Of a stretch of DNA of 64,000 nucleotides, positions 24,622-33,362 are shown piece after piece. The notes beneath the pieces are model-generated. The model worked only from the letters and a program-made list of their open reading frames with translations, searched no databases and was not told where the DNA came from. Origin of the DNA: Shouchella sp047238345 (GTDB lineage Bacteria > Bacillota > Bacilli > Bacillales > Bacillaceae_D); NCBI RefSeq assembly GCF_047238345.1, contig NZ_JBDFMQ010000001.1:3286001-3350000 (forward strand). Direction: 5' to 3'. Numbering within the stretch: the first letter of the stretch is position 1; each line of letters begins with the position of its first letter. A program made the translations under genes and the position numbers.

Positions 24622-25458
24622 TTAATAGAATCGTTTTACACCGATAAAGTGTTGTTGCCAGTAAGAGCTATTGATGTCTGCGTAAGAAACGCCTTCACTT
24701 CCACCACCAGAGTGGATCATTTGGCCATTCCCTACATAGATTCCGCTATGAGAAGCACCTTGTGTATTGTATGTGCCTTCATAGAAAAGAACGTCACCAA
24801 TTTGAAGATCACTTAGGCTTACATGAACACCTGTGTTTGCCCACATTCCAGCATGCGTTCGTTCAACAGAAATACCGTTGTTTTGGAATACATAGTTTAC
24901 AAAACCACTGCTATCCATACCTGCAGTAGATGCACCGCCCCATGCATATGGTGTACCTAATACACTTGTTGCCGTATCAGCAATTGATTGGCTTAAGTTA
25001 GAAGACGTGCTATTATCTGTAGTCGTAACAGCTGGTTCAGAAGACTCTGTGCTTGTCTCTGTTACCTCAATGTCAGACTCTTGTCTAGGTGTTGAAGCAT
25101 CAACATTCCCTAAAGCACCTTGAGTAGCAGGTCCAGCAATCCCGTCAACTTGAAGACCTTGATCTTGTTGGAATGATGTTACCGCATTTTCTGTTTCAGA
25201 ACCATAAATACCATCATCCGATACTGTATATCCTGCATAAATTAAATCTTGCTGTAAATTTCTAACGTCTTGTCCACGATCATCTACGCGAAGTACATCC
25301 GCTTGAATTGTTGTTGTTTCAGATTGATCTGGTTGTGGGCTATATTCAGAAGGGTCTGCGAATGCTGACGCCTCGTTATTATTTGATACGAAAAGAAGAC
25401 CTACGACAAACGAAGTTGATAGAACTAACTTGCTACCTGTTGATTTTAAAGTTTTCAT
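24622..25458 (-). CDS. Secreted peptidoglycan-binding NlpC/P60-like protein with Cys-to-Ser change
   Basis: 278 residues: signal peptide 1-33 (ASAFA), a PG_binding_1 domain at about 58-117 (GQDVRNLQQDLIYAGY, then GIAGPATQGAL), a Ser/Thr linker, and an NlpC/P60 domain from about 155. The catalytic motif GxDCSGF reads GMDSSGF: Ser183 stands where the nucleophilic Cys is expected (codon AGC versus TGC). The His237 (SHSGIYVGNG) and His249 region remain. DL-endopeptidase activity is thus unlikely, and a binding role is possible. AGGAGGTCATT precedes ATG. Confidence 0.85.
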   Translation of the reverse strand: MKTLKSTGSKLVLSTSFVVGLLFVSNNNEASAFADPSEYSPQPDQSETTTIQADVLRVDDRGQDVRNLQQDLIYAGYTVSDDGIYGSETENAVTSFQQDQGLQVDGIAGPATQGALGNVDASTPRQESDIEVTETSTESSEPAVTTTDNSTSSNLSQSIADTATSVLGTPYAWGGASTAGMDSSGFVNYVFQNNGISVERTHAGMWANTGVHVSLSDLQIGDVLFYEGTYNTQGASHSGIYVGNGQMIHSGGGSEGVSYADINSSYWQQHFIGVKRFY

Positions 25459-25689
25459 AATGACCTCCTAGTAATAGTCGACCATTAATGTAACATTTGA
25501 ATGATAGAATTTCCATTTCAATTAGATTACAATCATTTGACAAAATCACAAAACATTGCCAGATATTCGTCAATTTTTCCCTGTAATGCCTACAGTAACC
25601 GACTTTTTTCGTCCCACACTCTTTTACAATTACTAAGTATTATTTTATCAAATTTAATAGATTTTCGCGACATAGGTGCTACAAAACAG

Positions 25690-25722
25690 AAAAAAATGCT
25701 ACGCAAACGCAGCACTTTTCAC
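25690..25722 (-). terminator. Terminator of galU
   Basis: Minus-strand stem GTGCTGCG-TTT-GCGTAGCA followed by TTTTTT. Confidence 0.8.
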
Positions 25723-25729
25723 ATTTCTA

Positions 25730-26623
25730 TTAATTTTTTGACCCTTGACTAACTTCAAGATCTTCAAGATAAACCTTCATTTTCTTAAGAAGATCATCGC
25801 GAATTTCGTTATTCTGCAAAGCAAATTCAATTTGCGTTAACACGAATCCTAATTTCTCACCCACATCATAACGTTTTCCTTCAAAGTCATACGCATAGAC
25901 ACTCTGGAATTCATTTAATGCTTGAATCGCATCCGTTAATTGAATTTCGCCACCTGCGCCAGTATCTTGTTTCTCTAGAAAATCAAAGATTTCTGGTGTA
26001 AGGATATAGCGTCCCATAATCGCTAAATTCGAAGGAGCCGTTCCTTGTTCTGGCTTCTCAACAAATTGGGACACGCGATACAATCGATCATTATTTGATT
26101 CTGGATCAATAATCCCATAGCGATGTGTCTGATCACTTGGAACCGTTTGAACACCGATAACAGAACGCTCTGTTTCATCATACTGATTCATCAACTGTTT
26201 CAAGCAAGGCGTTTCTGATTGTACGATGTCATCACCTAAGAGAACCGCAAATGGCTCATTACCAATGAATTTGCGTGCACAATGAACAGCATGTCCAAGA
26301 CCTTTAGGTTCTTTTTGACGGATATAGTGAATTTCTACTTTCGCTGATGCTTGAACTTTTTCAAGCATTTCTAACTTCCCTTTGTTGAAAAGGTTTTGCT
26401 CTAGTTCAAACGAGTGGTCAAAATGATCTTCAATTGCGCGCTTCCCTTTTCCTGTAACAATAATAATATCTTCAATCCCTGCTTCAACCGCTTCTTCTAC
26501 GATATATTGAATCGTAGGCTTGTCTACAATTGGCAACATTTCTTTTGGCATTGCTTTTGTAGCTGGTAAAAATCTTGTTCCCATACCAGCTGCTGGTATA
26601 ATGGCTTTTTTTACTTTAGTCAT
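25730..26623 (-). CDS. galU: UTP-glucose-1-phosphate uridylyltransferase
   Basis: 297 residues, the usual GalU/GtaB length. The N-terminal nucleotidyltransferase signature is AAGMGTRFLPATKAMPKEML, with PTIQYIVEEAVEAGI, and the LGHAVHCARKFIGNEPFAVLLGDD region has the metal-binding Asp pair. It makes UDP-glucose for teichoic acids, glycolipids and exopolysaccharide. It appears monocistronic, with AAGGAGC ahead of ATG. Confidence 0.95.
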   Translation of the reverse strand: MTKVKKAIIPAAGMGTRFLPATKAMPKEMLPIVDKPTIQYIVEEAVEAGIEDIIIVTGKGKRAIEDHFDHSFELEQNLFNKGKLEMLEKVQASAKVEIHYIRQKEPKGLGHAVHCARKFIGNEPFAVLLGDDIVQSETPCLKQLMNQYDETERSVIGVQTVPSDQTHRYGIIDPESNNDRLYRVSQFVEKPEQGTAPSNLAIMGRYILTPEIFDFLEKQDTGAGGEIQLTDAIQALNEFQSVYAYDFEGKRYDVGEKLGFVLTQIEFALQNNEIRDDLLKKMKVYLEDLEVSQGSKN

Positions 26624-27013
26624 ATAAAAGCTCCTTATTTATTCGTTAGTTTGTTATGTGAATAGTACGGAATAATGCTGTTAATAGTACCCGGAACATC
26701 ATAAATTAAAACCTCAAGCACATTTCTTTTTAAAAGGTGTTATTAGTATAGCTTACTATACGTTCATTTGCATTCTTTGTTTGAATTCCCTTGAAGTTTA
26801 ATAAGTAAAAAGACACAGTATCATTTACTCCCCTTCCACACACTCCTGACATGCTATCCTCAATCATTTCATTATATCTATAGAAGCAAATTTGAGAATA
26901 ACAATACATAACTTTACACGAAAATAGCATAATACCTTTAGAATTAAACAATTTGCCAAGACCTACTAATAACCCCTCCATCTACTAAAGATAGAGGGGT
27001 TTTATCACATTCA
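26624..27013. other. Intergenic region between galU and the flavin oxidoreductase
   Basis: About 390 bp, AT-rich. It must contain the galU promoter; I see no gene with a ribosome site. A stem AACCCCTC / GAGGGGTT at 26971-27000 with TTTT on the plus side is a likely bidirectional terminator for the oxidoreductase gene. Confidence 0.5.
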
Positions 27014-28126
27014 TTAATAAAGCTTTTTCTCCGCTTCTTTCGTGTATAAAATGGCTTCGTCTTGCTTTCCTTCTCGAACTTTTTCTGCCCATTCAGGGTC
27101 AGCAAGCAATGCTCGGCCAACTGCTACATAATCAAACTCTTCAGCACGTAATTTTTCCTCAACAAGTCGTAAGTTCTCATCAATGGACTGTTCGTCGTTT
27201 CCTTTTTTGCTTAAAAACGCATAATCGACCCCAAGAGAACCAACAGAAATGACAGGCTTTCCAGTCAATTGTTTTGTCCAAGCCGCCAAGTTTAATGGTT
27301 CTTCTCCTTCAAATTCAGCTTCCCAAATTCGACGCGTGGAGCAATGAAAAACATCTACTCCAGCCTCAGCAAGCGGTAGCAGAAGTTGTCTTAATTCAGC
27401 TGGTGTGCGTGCAAGCTTGGCATCATATACGCCACCTTTCCATTGAGAAAACCGAAATACAATCGGGAAATCAGCGCTAACTTTTTCACGACACGCTTTC
27501 ACTACCTCAACAGCAAAGCGGGTTCGACCTTCTAAATCACCGCCATATTCATCTTGACGCTGGTTCGTTCTCTCCCAAAGAAACTGATCAATTAAATAGC
27601 CATGGGCACCATGAATCTCGATCCCATCAAAGCCAAGATGTTCGGCATCCGCAGCAGCTTGTGCGAAAGCTTGAATCATTTCATGGATTTCTTCTTTCGA
27701 TAAGGCAACACCGTTTTCACTTCCATCTACGGCTAAACCTGATGGACTGACTGGTGGCGCCTCTTCGTTTGGGCCATTTCCTTGCTTCCTTGCAGACCCA
27801 ATATGCCAAAGTTGAGGAATAATTTTCCCACCAGCTTCATGTACTTCATCGACTACTTGCTTCCAACCAGCCAAAGCTGCTTCCCCATAAAAACGTGGAA
27901 TATCCTTATGCATAACGGCTGAAGGATGATTAATTGCCGTTCCTTCTGTCACAATCAACCCTACACCATGCTCTGCTCTTCTTTTATAATAAGCCGCAAC
28001 CTCTTTTGTTGGTACACCGTCAGGAGAAAAGACTCTCGTCATTGGTGCCATTACAATTTTGCTTTGGAGCTCACCTTTACCAAAAGGGCTGTTTTCAAAC
28101 AATGTCGGTGCTAATGATTTTTCCAT
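27014..28126 (-). CDS. NADH:flavin oxidoreductase, old yellow enzyme family
   Basis: 370 residues from ATG 28126 (AAGGAGAG upstream). A TIM barrel with IVMAPMTRVFSPDG at the N-terminus, the substrate-site HGAHGYLIDQFLW pattern after GIEIHGAH, EYGGDLEGRTRF, and the FMN-binding VGRALLADPEW. OYE proteins reduce activated C=C bonds and nitro groups using FMN and NAD(P)H. The second half of the barrel is complete. The physiological substrate is unknown; many Bacillus members are electrophile-stress genes. Confidence 0.9.
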   Translation of the reverse strand: MEKSLAPTLFENSPFGKGELQSKIVMAPMTRVFSPDGVPTKEVAAYYKRRAEHGVGLIVTEGTAINHPSAVMHKDIPRFYGEAALAGWKQVVDEVHEAGGKIIPQLWHIGSARKQGNGPNEEAPPVSPSGLAVDGSENGVALSKEEIHEMIQAFAQAAADAEHLGFDGIEIHGAHGYLIDQFLWERTNQRQDEYGGDLEGRTRFAVEVVKACREKVSADFPIVFRFSQWKGGVYDAKLARTPAELRQLLLPLAEAGVDVFHCSTRRIWEAEFEGEEPLNLAAWTKQLTGKPVISVGSLGVDYAFLSKKGNDEQSIDENLRLVEEKLRAEEFDYVAVGRALLADPEWAEKVREGKQDEAILYTKEAEKKLY

Positions 28127-28257
28127 CTGTATCGTCTCTCCTTTTCCATTTTCAACCATTGATTTCATAAGCCATTTTAAATCTTTTGTGTCTCGAAGGA
28201 AAAAGATACGACTTGACTGCTAGTTGGGAAATAAACATTACGCTTTTAATTAAAAGC

Positions 28258-28313
28258 AAAAAAAGAGCGCCTGATAGGCAACTCCATCGGAAAAAGCGAT
28301 TCTTATCGGCGCA
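28258..28313 (-). terminator. Terminator of the 61-residue gene
   Basis: Minus strand: outer stem GCGCCGAT / ATCAGGCGC with a long loop, then CTCTTTTTTT. The extended loop lowers certainty. Confidence 0.5.
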
Positions 28314-28347
28314 TTAGAAATATTTAGGATACATAAGTTCGCTCAGA

Positions 28348-28533
28348 TCATTGTAAGCCATTACAATTGCGATCGTGCTTAATATCACCATTTTTCGCTC
28401 GTCTCACAAGGACTAACCGATGCCCCGTTCGTCGATACAGATTGTTTTCTTCATCATAATAATACTTTGCTCCAATAATAGATAAAGGACGAATTGTACG
28501 CTTCCAGCTTTTATCCATATGTGAATACCCCAT
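28348..28533 (-). CDS. Small basic protein, paralogue of the gene at 37865
   Basis: 61 residues beginning MGYSHMDKSWKRTIRPLSII, then GAKYYYDEENNLYRRTGHRL and a Lys/Arg-rich end. GGGGGAAATATC precedes ATG. The first 45 residues align almost residue by residue with the 44-residue product of 37865-37999, which proves that both frames are real genes. No known family; cytoplasmic. Confidence 0.65.
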   Translation of the reverse strand: MGYSHMDKSWKRTIRPLSIIGAKYYYDEENNLYRRTGHRLVLVRRAKNGDIKHDRNCNGLQ

Positions 28534-29309
28534 GATATTTCCCCCATAAAATATAATAAGGACTTACATCCTAATTATTTACTAAATACGAGGGAACTTC
28601 AATAATTATTTCTGATATTACAAATATATTTATTTTTCAGCACGATAGAACTTTTTTCGATATTCACTTTAACAGAGGCATAAATGAACCAATCCAACTA
28701 TATTATAAAGAATAATTTATACTTCATATAGTAATAAAGACTCACTCCTCTTTCAGGAAACAACTCACGCATTTTAGGTCAAAAAACCTATTAATAATCC
28801 CAGATTTAAATTATTCGCGACGAATCCCTTCTAAAACAAGAGTATTTCTATAAAAAAAGAAACGAAATTAAACTATTTTAAAATAACATTAACCCTATAA
28901 AAATTATCACTGCGCACGTTAAGATTGCCACTAAGGTCTACTTCCAACATAATAAAAGAATCCAACAGGAAAAGGAGTAGATTGTTCATGCTTCACTTCA
29001 ACCCTATGAGCTATATCGCTTTTTCCATTGGCCTAGTTGCAACAGAATATAAACGTGTTTCTCTTTTTCCTGGCTCCTTTTTCAATTATCTCGTTCTGGC
29101 TATCTATGGTTACAGTCGCTGGAACATTCTTTTTTAATACTCGAAGCTGCTCGCACTATAGAGAGTTAAAATCTCCTCATATGTAATTCGATCTCCAGCC
29201 TCAATTGTCGACTCCTTATTTCATCTTGCGCTCCATCTTGTGACGAATGAAGCAACTCGTAGTATAATGAGAAGAGACACCTATTAGGATGAAAACGGAG
29301 GTTATGTAG
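28534..29309. other. AT-rich intergenic region with promoter for the GTPase gene
   Basis: About 780 bp. Apart from one possible small gene (28988-29137) I see no coding region. TATAAT at 29263-29268 with TTGTGA 19 bp upstream is the likely GTPase promoter. The AT-rich part 28560-28900 shows no clear inverted repeats. Confidence 0.4.
28988..29137 (+). CDS. Possible small membrane protein
   Basis: 49 residues (MLHFNPMSYIAFSIGLVATE..., ending YGYSRWNILF). AAAAGGAG lies ten bases before the ATG, and about half of the peptide is hydrophobic. No similarity recognised; the ribosome site is the main support. Confidence 0.35.
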   Translation: MLHFNPMSYIAFSIGLVATEYKRVSLFPGSFFNYLVLAIYGYSRWNILF

Positions 29310-30335
29310 ATGGCTTCGGAATTCGATGCAGCATTTAGTCAGACGTTTGATGAACAAATGGAGAAAATGAATCAATCGTTAGAACAAGATGTGCTGTTTG
29401 CCTTAATTGGCGATATTAATACAGGGAAATCAACGACTATTAACGCTTTATTTGGCGCCGACGTTGCTCCTACATCTGGATTACCAGGAAAAACCGTTCA
29501 AATTAAAAAATATTCCTATAAAAAACATATTAAGTTTGTTGATACACCAGGCTTAAATGATATTGTTCAAGCGCATTCCAACGAAACGACGGATTTTTAT
29601 AAAGAAGCCGATGTTGTGCTTTTCTTTTTAAATGCTGCCGGGACCGTTCTTTCTGATACAGAAGCAAAAGAGCTTGAGAAATTAGCGAAAATCAATAAAG
29701 ATATTCTGATCGTGTTAAACAAAGTCGACATTGCCGACGATGTCCCAAGCTTACTTCACTACATTCAGGAAAAAACGAGCTTTCGCTTTAAAGTCATCCC
29801 GCTCTCATCAAAAACGGGGTTTAATATTGAGGAATTAGAAGACAACATAGCAGACATTCTTCAAAAAAAAAATAAAGAATTACAGTTTGCGAAAGCCTTA
29901 AACGATAAATCTAGAATTGCGAACAAATGGATTAATCGCTCATCTCTTGCGGCCGCGTCTGCTGGTGCAATCCCCGTTCCAGGATCAGATATTGTGCCAA
30001 TTACTGCGGTGCAAGTTGGATTAATGATCAAGTTAGCTAAACTGTACGAGAAGACGATTACAAAAGATCGAGCAAAAGAACTTATTGTCACAAATCTCGT
30101 GAGCAACATTGGTCGAACGGCTTTCCGCCAACTGTCAAAATTTGTTCCAGGCTGGGGCTCAGCCATTAGCGCTGGAGTTGCCGGATCACTGACGTGGTCA
30201 CTTGGAAAAGCCATTAAAAAGATTTATGAAAAAGGCATGGACTTAAACGTCGAAACCCTAGTGCACTACACCAAAAAATATAAAGCAGAGCGTGATGCTG
30301 CTAAAAAAGAATCAAACCAAACACCATCCTCATGA
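29310..30335 (+). CDS. Dynamin/Era-like GTPase with DUF697 domain
   Basis: 341 residues. G1 GDINTGKST at 34-42, G3 DTPG at 78-81, G4 NKVD at 137-140; the G5-like PLSSKTG is at about 170. From about 195 a DUF697 (YcjF-type) helical domain with hydrophobic stretches (AAASAGAIPVPGSDIVPITAVQVGLMI) probably touches the membrane. These proteins are GTPases of unknown physiological role. GGAGG precedes ATG. Confidence 0.85.
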   Translation: MASEFDAAFSQTFDEQMEKMNQSLEQDVLFALIGDINTGKSTTINALFGADVAPTSGLPGKTVQIKKYSYKKHIKFVDTPGLNDIVQAHSNETTDFYKEADVVLFFLNAAGTVLSDTEAKELEKLAKINKDILIVLNKVDIADDVPSLLHYIQEKTSFRFKVIPLSSKTGFNIEELEDNIADILQKKNKELQFAKALNDKSRIANKWINRSSLAAASAGAIPVPGSDIVPITAVQVGLMIKLAKLYEKTITKDRAKELIVTNLVSNIGRTAFRQLSKFVPGWGSAISAGVAGSLTWSLGKAIKKIYEKGMDLNVETLVHYTKKYKAERDAAKKESNQTPSS

Positions 30336-30348
30336 TGGTGTTTTCTTC
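30319..30348 (+). terminator. Terminator of the GTPase gene
   Basis: Stem AACACCATC / GATGGTGTT followed by TTCTTCTT; overlaps the stop codon. Confidence 0.85.
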
Positions 30349-30370
30349 TTTATACACAAGCCCCAAAACC

Positions 30371-30409
30371 TTGACTTATCGCGATAATCCAATATACGAT
30401 AGCATTATG
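30371..30409 (+). promoter_or_regulatory. Promoter of the ArsR gene with embedded palindrome
   Basis: TTGACT (30371-30376), 16 bp, TATACG. The spacer holds the perfect palindrome TATCGCGATA (30377-30386), and CGATA recurs behind the -10. The predicted transcription start falls within a few bases of ATG 30407, and there is no ribosome site. Confidence 0.5.
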
Positions 30410-30721
30410 GAACCTATTACCGTTTTTAAAGCACTCTCAAATGAAACAAGACTAAATATATTAAAATGGTTGAAAGAACCTGAGAAGAATTTCCCTGTAC
30501 AACAAGCGCACTTGCCGAAGGAGGTCAATATCAAAGGAGGCGTTTGTGTCGGTGATATACAAGCAAAGGTGAATCTTTCTCAGTCTACTGTCTCTCAATA
30601 TTTAGCGACGTTGCAAAAAGCTGGTTTATTGGAGTCTGAGCGTTATGAACAATGGACGTACTATAGAAGAAACGAGCAAGCGATTGACGCTTTAGCCAAG
30701 TACATTAAAGCCGACATATAA
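30407..30721 (+). CDS. ArsR-family winged-helix repressor
   Basis: 104 residues: MEPITVFKALSNETRLNILKW is the ArsR opening, and the recognition helix is in LSQSTVSQYLATLQKAGLLE followed by the wing ERYEQWTYYRR. A roughly 20-residue insertion after helix 2 (PEKNFPVQQAHLPKEV...) and one Cys (GVCVGD) are unusual; there is no ELCVCDL metal motif, so the effector is probably not a heavy metal. It sits just upstream of two YdcZ transporters with repeated operator-like sequences. Confidence 0.8.
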   Translation: MEPITVFKALSNETRLNILKWLKEPEKNFPVQQAHLPKEVNIKGGVCVGDIQAKVNLSQSTVSQYLATLQKAGLLESERYEQWTYYRRNEQAIDALAKYIKADI

Positions 30722-30722
30722 G

Positions 30723-30759
30723 AAACGTGGTTCAATCTTTTCTATTGACCACGTTTTTT
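30723..30759 (+). terminator. Terminator of the ArsR gene
   Basis: Stem AAACGTGGT / ACCACGTTT then TTTT. Confidence 0.85.
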
Positions 30760-30766
30760 ATATGCT

Positions 30767-30805
30767 GTATATTGTATATCGGTAATTCTAAATATACAAA
30801 TATAC
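30767..30805 (+). promoter_or_regulatory. Inverted repeat upstream of the YdcZ pair
   Basis: GTATATTGTATAT and ATATACAAATATAC form an imperfect inverted repeat ending just before the ribosome site of the first transporter. It is a probable operator of the adjacent ArsR protein. Confidence 0.5.
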
Positions 30806-30818
30806 AGGAGTGAACATC

Positions 30819-31250
30819 ATGCGTGTCTTATCGCTTTATTTACTTGGTCTTATCGCTGGCATTTCCTTAAGCATTGAAGCTGCACTTGGCGGCGCCTTAG
30901 GACAAAACATCGGCAAGCTTGAAAGCACCTATTACATCTTTATCGTCGGTGCGCTGAGTTTATTTATTGGGGTTTTATTCTTCGGCAAAGGAAATCTTGG
31001 TGCGATGTTCGACGTCCCTAAATGGAATTTAACAGGCGGCATACTTGGCGCCACGTACCTATCACTCCTCATCATAAGCGTCTCTCTTGTGGGAGTAGGG
31101 CTTTCGATAACGGTCGTTATTATCGGCCAGCTTGTTGCAAGTGTCATCATTGACCACTTTGGTTGGCTTGGATCAAAACAGATTAAAATCGATAAAAATA
31201 GATTATTCGCAGTCGGGCTACTCGTACTCGCTCTGTTTTTTATTTTTTAG
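30819..31250 (+). CDS. DMT-superfamily YdcZ (DUF606) transporter subunit 1
   Basis: 143 residues with five hydrophobic helices and the family stretches EAALGGALGQNIGKLES and ITVVIIGQLVASVIIDHFGW. ATG 30819 has CAGGAG seven bases upstream. A paralogue follows, so the two probably make a heteromeric five-plus-five-helix transporter, as paired YdcZ genes commonly do. Substrate unknown. Confidence 0.8.
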   Translation: MRVLSLYLLGLIAGISLSIEAALGGALGQNIGKLESTYYIFIVGALSLFIGVLFFGKGNLGAMFDVPKWNLTGGILGATYLSLLIISVSLVGVGLSITVVIIGQLVASVIIDHFGWLGSKQIKIDKNRLFAVGLLVLALFFIF

Positions 31251-31262
31251 GAGGGCACAACA

Positions 31263-31733
31263 ATGGATCTCATTTACTTACTCTTGCCACTTATAGCCGG
31301 AATGGGGCTAAGTATTCAATCAGCCATAAATGGTACCCTTGGCGGGAAAATCGGCTCACTGGAAAGTGCATTTCTTACCTTTTTTACTGGAGCCATTCTC
31401 TTAACGATCGTGGTTATTTTCTTCGGACAAGGAAATATTCTTGATGTCGTTCATGCTCCATTTTCTGAACTTCTCGCTGCTGTATTTGGCGTACTATTTC
31501 TATCAATCATGCCCTTTGTTGCACCACGAATTGGTGTAACCAACGCGATGATTATGGTCATTATCGGTCAACTTCTTGCTAGTGTAACGATTGATCACTT
31601 CGGTCTATTCGGCACCGTACAAATTCCATTTGATCTGCAACGAATGATCGGTGTCGCATTACTCATCACCGCGGTGTATTTTATCTTCAAAGGACCAAGA
31701 AAAACACCTGCAAAAAACAGCTCCCCTACTTAA
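31263..31733 (+). CDS. DMT-superfamily YdcZ (DUF606) transporter subunit 2
   Basis: 156 residues, paralogous to the preceding gene: QSAINGTLGGKIGSLES and IMVIIGQLLASVTIDHFGLFG match it position by position. AGGAGG precedes ATG. The C-terminal tail is slightly longer and Lys-rich. Confidence 0.8.
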   Translation: MDLIYLLLPLIAGMGLSIQSAINGTLGGKIGSLESAFLTFFTGAILLTIVVIFFGQGNILDVVHAPFSELLAAVFGVLFLSIMPFVAPRIGVTNAMIMVIIGQLLASVTIDHFGLFGTVQIPFDLQRMIGVALLITAVYFIFKGPRKTPAKNSSPT

Positions 31734-31747
31734 TGGGAAGCTGTTTC
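31713..31747. terminator. Bidirectional terminator
   Basis: Stem AAAAACAGCTCCC / GGGAAGCTGTTTC between convergent ydcZ and dus genes; overlaps both ends. Confidence 0.75.
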
Positions 31748-32710
31748 TTCTTGTTCTGCTTGAAATGCATCAAGGAGCGCACGCACCTCATCTGTTGATT
31801 TCGAATTCATTAGTTGATTTCGAAGCTCACTAGCACCACGGAAATCACGCACATAAATTTTAAAGAAACGATGAAGCGGTTTAAATGCTCGAGATTCCAT
31901 TTCATGATACTTATCGTGAAGATCAAGCTGCAAACGCAATAGACCAAGCAATTCTTCACTCGTATGTTCACGTGGCTCTTCTTCAAACGCAAATGGATTG
32001 GTAAAGATTCCGCGACCAATCATCACACCGTCTACCCCATATTTCTCAACAAGTTCTAAGCCAACTTGTCGATTTGGAATATCACCGTTAATCGTCAAAA
32101 GCGTATCAGGCGCAATCTCATCACGAAGTTTTTTAATCTCAGGGATCAGCTCCCAATGGGCATCCACTTTACTCATTTCTTTCTTCGTGCGTAAATGAAT
32201 GGACAAGTTCGCAATATCTTGTTGCAACACGTGCTTCAACCACTCAAACCACTCTTCTACATACGTATAGCCAAGACGGGTTTTGACACTTACTGGCAAG
32301 CCACCTGCTTTGGCAGCTTGAATCAGTTCCGCTGCAACCTCCGGACGGCGGATCAGTCCACTGCCCTTTCCGTTCCCGGCAACATTTTGCACGGGACAGC
32401 CCATATTCAAGTCAATCCCTTTAAACCCTTCTTCCGCCATCCCGATACTCATTTGCCTAAACAGCTCAGGCTTGTCTCCCCAAATATGAGCAACCATCGG
32501 CTGTTCGTCTTCTGTAAACGTCAAGCGACCACGCACACTCTGCTTTCCGTCTGGATGACAATAGCTCTCTGAATTCGTAAACTCCGTAAAAAAGACATCC
32601 GGTCGCGCCGCATGGCTAACCACATGGCGGAATACCACATCCGTCACGTCTTCCATTGGTGCAAGTATAAAAAATGGCCGTGGCAAGTCACGCCAAAAAT
32701 TAGCTGTCAT
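31730..32710 (-). CDS. tRNA-dihydrouridine synthase
   Basis: 326 residues. A TIM-barrel Dus protein: FILAPMEDVTDVVFR at the start, DLNMGCPVQNVAGNGKGSGL containing the catalytic Cys, VKTRLGY, HLRTKKEMSK and ITINGDI-like GDIPNRQ, and MIGRGIFTNPF for FMN phosphate. Dus enzymes reduce uridine in tRNA with FMN and NADPH. It belongs to the second Dus group found in Bacilli next to DusB; site specificity is not determined here. Confidence 0.9.
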   Translation of the reverse strand: MTANFWRDLPRPFFILAPMEDVTDVVFRHVVSHAARPDVFFTEFTNSESYCHPDGKQSVRGRLTFTEDEQPMVAHIWGDKPELFRQMSIGMAEEGFKGIDLNMGCPVQNVAGNGKGSGLIRRPEVAAELIQAAKAGGLPVSVKTRLGYTYVEEWFEWLKHVLQQDIANLSIHLRTKKEMSKVDAHWELIPEIKKLRDEIAPDTLLTINGDIPNRQVGLELVEKYGVDGVMIGRGIFTNPFAFEEEPREHTSEELLGLLRLQLDLHDKYHEMESRAFKPLHRFFKIYVRDFRGASELRNQLMNSKSTDEVRALLDAFQAEQEETASH

Positions 32711-32971
32711 AATGATGTTTCGTTCCTTTCTTCCATTGCTTCCTCTATTTATGCGTTCATTAGTCGTTTTCAGATGGTCTTATAATAAAAAAGACCCTGC
32801 ATTCGATTTTACCGAAAGTTAGGTCACAGTAGCAAGTATATTTTCATTGGAAATATGGCGACAGCTATAAAATCAATATCATAATTGTTAAGCCCATATG
32901 ATTAAAAATGACTTTCTCTCCCTCTAATAAATCGCTATACTAATTGAAATGATATAGAAAGGTGAAGTGAC

Positions 32972-33145
32972 ATGATGAAAACAAAAACAGCTTATGCTGG
33001 CGTGCTCAGCTTTTTAATCCTTGGCGTCCTTCAATTGCTAAATGGTCCGCTCACATTCGTTTACATCTCTTTCGGCATTGCTTCACTGTTTTTAATAACA
33101 GCTCTTATTCTCACCGTTCGACATCGTTCAAAAGAGAACGTATAA
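32972..33145 (+). CDS. Small two-helix membrane protein
   Basis: 57 residues (MMKTKTAYAGVLSFLILGVL...). AAAGGTG precedes ATG. The stop TAA shares its last base with the ATG of the next small gene (TAATG), so the pair is translationally coupled. Family not recognised. Confidence 0.55.
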   Translation: MMKTKTAYAGVLSFLILGVLQLLNGPLTFVYISFGIASLFLITALILTVRHRSKENV

Positions 33146-33324
33146 TGCTTCAAAAACCTATTCCTTTCCTTCTTTTCTCAGGCGTGATGATGGTCGTCGC
33201 CTATACGCTGCTTGTTTATGTATTTGATTACCACGATACATTTTCAATCGCTTGGGCGATTTTGTTCTTTGTGTTAGGACTGATGATGGGTGGCATCACA
33301 CGTTTCATGGACGCTCGCAAATAA
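33145..33324 (+). CDS. Small two-helix membrane protein, coupled to the preceding gene
   Basis: 59 residues (MLQKPIPFLLFSGVMMVVAY..., ending GITRFMDARK), two hydrophobic helices. Its ATG overlaps the preceding stop. Together they probably form a small membrane complex; function unknown. Confidence 0.55.
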   Translation: MLQKPIPFLLFSGVMMVVAYTLLVYVFDYHDTFSIAWAILFFVLGLMMGGITRFMDARK

Positions 33325-33327
33325 ACA

Positions 33328-33360
33328 AACAGCCGCCCTTTTATATGGACGGCTGTTGTC
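33328..33360. terminator. Bidirectional terminator
   Basis: Stem ACAGCCGCCC / GGACGGCTGT (one mismatch), with TTTGTTTATTTG on the minus side for the BCCT gene. Confidence 0.7.
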
Positions 33361-33362
33361 TA

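Noticed and set aside
26730..26981. Minus-strand 83-codon frame between galU and the flavin oxidoreductase
   Set aside because: No ribosome site, AT-driven composition (many Tyr, Asn, Phe, Cys) and it runs through a terminator hairpin.
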